A DNA stretch of 64,000 bases from Perognathus longimembris pacificus (taxonomy: Eukaryota; Chordata; Mammalia; Rodentia; Heteromyidae). The notes beneath the pieces are model-generated. The model searched no databases. It saw nothing but the letters and a program-made list of their open reading frames with translations, and had not been told where the DNA came from. Each line of letters opens with the position of its first letter. Within the stretch, counting starts at the first letter, position 1. The position numbers and the translations under genes were made by a program. The stretch spans positions 64,707,398 through 64,771,397 of the forward strand of contig NC_063168.1 in NCBI RefSeq assembly GCF_023159225.1, read 5' to 3'. Positions 59,930 to 64,000 of this stretch are shown here, piece after piece.

Positions 59930-60560
59930 AGTTCTATTTCTTTTATTATCTTTAAATAGTTGTGCAAAGGTGAAAGGAGTTTCAGCCCCACGTATCATTT
60001 TGTCAGTACTACACATCTTGACCAATGAATATCACCCATCTTATTGATCTCTCCCTTAACTCTATCAGTCCCCTCAATTTACCCAGTTATATGTGTATAT
60101 GTATACATATATATACATAACTTTAAGGCTACATTTGCCTATCTTATCCCTCTCCATTGGTATTCCCTGCCTCCCCTTGAACTCACCTCCATCCTATTTG
60201 CCAGTTTCCTGGGATTCATTTTGCTAAACTGTAACTTATTTTTTCAAAGGATTTACAGGACTTGAATCCTCCCCAGTATGTACTGTGTTATAGTTAACAT
60301 GATTGTGTGTGTGTGTCTACGGTCATGTATATGCTAACTTGTGTATTTATAATTTAGATCTAATTCCACGTATGAGAGCAAACATACATGAGTTGTTTCT
60401 GTGAGCCTGACTTTCTTCACATAAGATAATTTTTTCTAAGTTCATCCATTTTCTTATAAATGACGTACTGTGTAATATTTTTCCTGAAGGGTGAGTAAAA
60501 TTCCGTTATGTATGTGAATGTATAGATGATATAGATACATAGCTATATAGTACATTTTCT
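59930..60560 (-). repeat. LINE-1 3' end, old copy
   Basis: tagttgtgcaaaggtgaaaggagtttcag, cacatcttgaccaatgaatatcaccc, then tgagcctgactttcttcacataag and gtaaaattccgttatgtatgtg: minus-strand L1 3' UTR running into the ORF2 end. Diverged. Confidence 0.85.
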
Positions 60561-61559
60561 TTTATCTTTTCTTCCTTTGAAGAGCAGGGACTGTGGATAG
60601 CAAGAGTCTTTACTCTATGTCAACTTGTAATCTTAAGGATAGCTTCTTGATTGGAAGAACATAAGTCACTATGTAAGTTTTCAGCAATGGAGAAAACTTT
60701 TGTTCTTCTTGCAATCTACTCTATTATATATAATAATTATTATCATCATCATCATTATTACTTAAATAAGTGTGTCAGAACTCCAGGCCATTCAACTTCC
60801 TTATGTTACACTCTCATTGCTCTCATTACTATAGGAACAGCAAAAGCTCCTTATCATAATACTCAGACCACTGTGGGTTATGATTTTTAGTGGTTTTACA
60901 CTTTTACCAATTCTTCACCACATATTATTTAAATTCCACTCAGAACTTTGGTCATTGTATAAATATGCTTTATTACATAATAGTGTGTTTTTCGTGTATT
61001 GCTTGTTACCCACTGACCAGCTACAAAGAAATAAAAAGATTTCACATTTCTTTTTACTTCCCTCTTCCATGAAAGCTTTATTTTGGCTTATTTTTTTCCT
61101 GTTTAACATTAAGGTCTTTGTTTTTGGCCTAATAATAACATTTCTTACACTTCACTGCATATGCCCACATGATTCCAGGGTTTACTCACAACTCTGTGGA
61201 TCAGATCTGTGAAGGGGAGTATGTCAAAATTATCTCTGAGATTCTCTCAGTGGGCAAAGTGTCTAGAATCCAGTAGATTCTAACAGCAATGTATGTGAAA
61301 TGAAGGAACAAATAACAAGCACATTCAAATCACATGCCCTTAAGTGTCTTCAAAGGACATTGTTGAGAAAACCCATATTTCTGTAATATGTGAAAGAATT
61401 CTAAGAATCCAGGTCATATTTATGTGGCCAGATAGCCTTGACTTCAGATAACACATTCTTTATTGTTTCAAATGTGTTTCATCACAGAATAAACCCTTTC
61501 TCCTTCCCTCTCAGTGAGAATGAATGTTCTGTGGAAAGTGGGCCATTCTCTGCTCTGAA
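60561..61559. other. Unassigned DNA
   Basis: A short (ATC)n run lies near 60740-60757. Nothing else was recognised. Confidence 0.45.
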
Positions 61560-62000
61560 TTGATAGGATAGGGTCAAACATTTTCCAGGTCTCGAAACTA
61601 AGTTTTGTGCAAAAGTGTATAAATGCTGTTAGTCATGTATCTGGAGAATTGAATGTAGCCAGAATGTACCAGGGGACAGACTGCTCTCCGAGAACGATTT
61701 ATGATCTGTCAGGTGGGAACTTTTATGATGCCTTGCAAAGAGACAAAGAAATTTTAGGAGCTGCTAAAAGCAACACAAAATATGCTTTCAAGCTTAATGA
61801 GGAGAGGTGATAGAATCGAGCTGGCTTGTAAGGCTAGCTCCATGTGTGAGAGAAAAGCTGAAATATTCATAGTGTTATGTATTTTGATTTGGCTAAATTT
61901 GTTTAGGGCAGAATGGATATTTATGTCCCTGTACAATGAGCAGCAATTTCGATGTCTATCAACCTAATAAGGGTTTTATTTGAAAATTGTGCTCCATACC
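61560..62000. promoter_or_regulatory. Candidate conserved non-coding element
   Basis: This 440-bp repeat-free stretch includes CpG-containing, non-decayed-looking text (ctctccgagaacgatttatgat, agcaatttcgatgtctatc). It also has motif-like segments (gtcaggtgggaac, caagcttaatgagg, cctaataagggttttattt). A 67-codon frame (61607-61810) has no domain or splice support, so I favour a regulatory element over a gene. Confidence 0.33.
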
Positions 62001-62164
62001 CAGTTTCTATGGGAGGTTGTCATGTTGTTATTTTTCCCCCATTCAAAGCATTATTTTCTAGGAAAATATAAATAAATACATTGCTCGTTTTTGGCTAAAG
62101 AAAGTAGCCTTATTTGACAGAATGTTTAATTAATGTATGTATGTATCTATGAATGTGTTTATTT

Positions 62165-62300
62165 ATTTAATTTTAGCATATGATAGTTATATGGGGGAAT
62201 GTATTGTGAAATTTTGATGTATGTTTACAATATATTGTAATCAACTTCACCCTCTTTCTCTCCCTTCCCTGATGATTCTCTTCCAAAAACAATTTTGACA
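62165..62300 (-). repeat. Possible LINE-1 3'-end fragment
   Basis: ttatttaattttagcatatgatag, tattgtgaaattttgatgtatg, caatatattgtaatcaa, then a pyrimidine-rich cttcaccctctttctctcccttccc. The layout resembles an old minus-strand L1 3' UTR. Confidence 0.5.
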
Positions 62301-63231
62301 CACTTCCCTGTTTAATTTTCCTACATACAAATGATCTATTTTGACCATAGGCAATCTTTGTCATGCTCTTTGAATGAATAGCCTTTAACATGGCTGATTG
62401 AGAAATCTTTTTACAGGAACAGTCAGAAATGAGTTAAAGTATGGGTATGCACATTGGCAACAGTAATGGCTGCTTACTTTTTAATAATTGATCTAAACTT
62501 ACTGTCTAATAAAGAGTTCCTAGAATAGAATAAACTTAATGATAGGCAATAGTGGCAACACAACATGTTAGTCCAAAAACATGGAATGGACAAACCAATT
62601 GGGGAAATAAACAAACCCCTGTCTGATTATGAGACAGAGGTCCCAGTACTTAAGTGACAGACATGACCACAATGTCTATGTGTATACCAAAGCTCCAAAA
62701 TTCTCTTCCATACTGTATGAATATTATTTGGCTTCGTAATTAAAGATTGAAAACAAACCTATATCCACTTATTCTAATCAAGTGTCATAAAACACACTCA
62801 ATGTCTCCATAAATTCATAGAAGTGACTAAATGAGTAGAATTTACTTCAATATCATTGCAATGTTAAAGGCACCTTAATCAAGCATACCACACACTTGAT
62901 GCTGTCATACAAGAAGTATGCACAACAATTCTTACTAAATCCCTCAGGAAGCAATAAAAGAAGAGTATTAGTAGCATTAAAATTATATCCTCTTTTTCTG
63001 ATAGAATGTCTTAATTGTTTAAAATTTTAATTTGTATGGGTGCATATAAAATTTTCTCCATTCATAAATATGGAGATTTGTATGCATCCATCCACTAAAC
63101 AATAAATAAAGTGCTTACCTGTGCATTTAAATTGTCCTCAAAATGCATCTGTGAATTTTTTAAGTGCATAAAATTTTAGGAAATAGAGCTTGGTGTTACC
63201 TAGTTGGTATATAGAATCTTAATGCAAGGAT
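62301..63231. other. Unassigned AT-rich DNA
   Basis: Nothing recognised. Confidence 0.45.
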
Positions 63232-63471
63232 CCTGGTTGTCCTCTTTTTTTTTTTTTTTTTTTTTTGGCCAGTCCTGGGCCTAGGACTCAGGGCCTGAGC
63301 ACTGTCCCTGGCTTCTTTTTGCTCAAGGCTAGCACTCTGCCACTTGAGCCACAGCGCCACTTCTGGCCATTTTCTGTATATGTGGTGCTGGGGAATCGAT
63401 CCCAGGGCCTCATGTATATGAGGCAGGCACTCTTGCCACTAGGCCATATCCCCAGCCTGGTTGTCCTCTTT
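63232..63471 (-). repeat. Young IDL-Geo SINE with perfect duplication
   Basis: Near-consensus copy (63248-63455): poly-T tail, Geo half (ggccagtcctgggcctagg), then IDL half (ggggaatcgatccc, ccactaggccatatccccagc). Perfect 16-bp duplications (cctggttgtcctcttt) lie at 63232-63247 and 63456-63471. One B-box base differs from the copy at 24649. Confidence 0.96.
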
Positions 63472-64000
63472 AATTCAAGGAGTTTTATTCCATCTGAGTG
63501 ATACTGTCCAAGCTGTCCAGATGGAGCATTCTCCATTACTTTGATGAAAGGATTACAGATTTTAATCTATAAAGCAAGTCAGTTGTTGAATATACACACA
63601 CAAACACACACACACACATGCACACACATGCAAATATTCATGTTGAGTAAGTGGATAGCTTTACTGTTTTCCCCTTGGAAATCCACAGAAAGGAGCACCC
63701 TCTTTAGATAGCATCCTCAAGGGAGAATTACTCCTTCGATAGCTGGCAATTTCTAAGGTTGCAGCCTGGTAGAGAGTGAAAGTAATTGAGAGATGAAGCT
63801 AGTGTTCATGTTTTCATACAGGTGTGGAGCAGAAATCTGACATACAGCTCTGGTTATATCACATAGAAGAAGGACATTATGAGTCAAGTCTCAATAAAAG
63901 CAATACAGATGCAGAGGGAAGGGATTCGGAGTCCAGACTCAATAAAAGCAACACAGACATATTTCTTTTCCTGGAGGATGATTCTTTTTCTAAGATTACA
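63472..64000. other. Unassigned DNA with a CA-rich run and a short direct repeat
   Basis: A CA-rich run lies at 63593-63631. A 30-bp direct repeat at offset 48 lies at 63881-63910 and 63929-63958. No gene was recognised before the window ends. Confidence 0.5.

Overview
The window is AT-rich mammalian nuclear DNA with no convincing protein-coding gene. It has no exon series, no CpG island and no functional RNA gene that I can recognise. The best taxonomic clue is a dimeric SINE that recurs on both strands. Its left half is tRNA-Ala/ID-like, with a Pol III A box and B box, and its right half matches no tRNA or 7SL sequence. From memory of the published family this is IDL-Geo, which is restricted to Geomyoidea (kangaroo rats, pocket mice, pocket gophers). 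I therefore read the window as intergenic or deep intronic DNA of a geomyoid rodent. Genus and chromosome cannot be decided from the sequence alone.

Layout. 1-5.3 kb: a Geo fragment, an old L2-like relic, an IDL-Geo copy with a perfect 17-bp target-site duplication (TSD), an unidentified old repeat, a 7SL-Geo SINE, and an L1 3' end carrying an IDL-Geo copy. 5.3-9.7 kb: mostly unique DNA with a conserved-element candidate near 5.8-6.2 kb. 9.7-13.5 kb: a (GT)n array fused to a 7SL-Geo SINE, three L2-type pieces, and a 5'-inverted L1. 13.5-23.2 kb: mostly unassigned, with scattered SINE, MER5 and L2 remnants and two microsatellites. 23.28-25.20 kb: a fully resolvable nest of four retroelements. 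25.3-33 kb: SINEs, a probable solo LTR of an endogenous retrovirus, MER5/MIR relics and L1 ends. 33-41.5 kb: mostly unique, with MIR, an ID-like monomer and two conserved-element candidates. 41.6-43.5 kb: a B1-like SINE, an AT-rich block flanked by a duplicated segment, a (CCTT)n array and another 5'-inverted L1. 44-52.7 kb: mostly unassigned, with two old SINEs and a very short L1 that may carry a 3' transduction. 52.7-54.8 kb: a young IDL-Geo and two L1 3' ends around AT-rich palindromic DNA. 56-60.6 kb: old SINEs, an L1, a MaLR-type LTR, another old repeat and an L1. 60.6-64 kb: a conserved-element candidate and a young IDL-Geo.

No genes act together here. The coherent story is retrotransposition. 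L1 copies are 5'-truncated, and three carry the 5' inversion typical of twin priming. SINEs mobilised by L1 carry A-tails and TSDs. A second SINE type joins a 7SL/B1-like head to the same Geo tail. A handful of repeat-free stretches look like candidate distal regulatory elements, but only cross-species alignment could show that. I did not find a novel molecular system.
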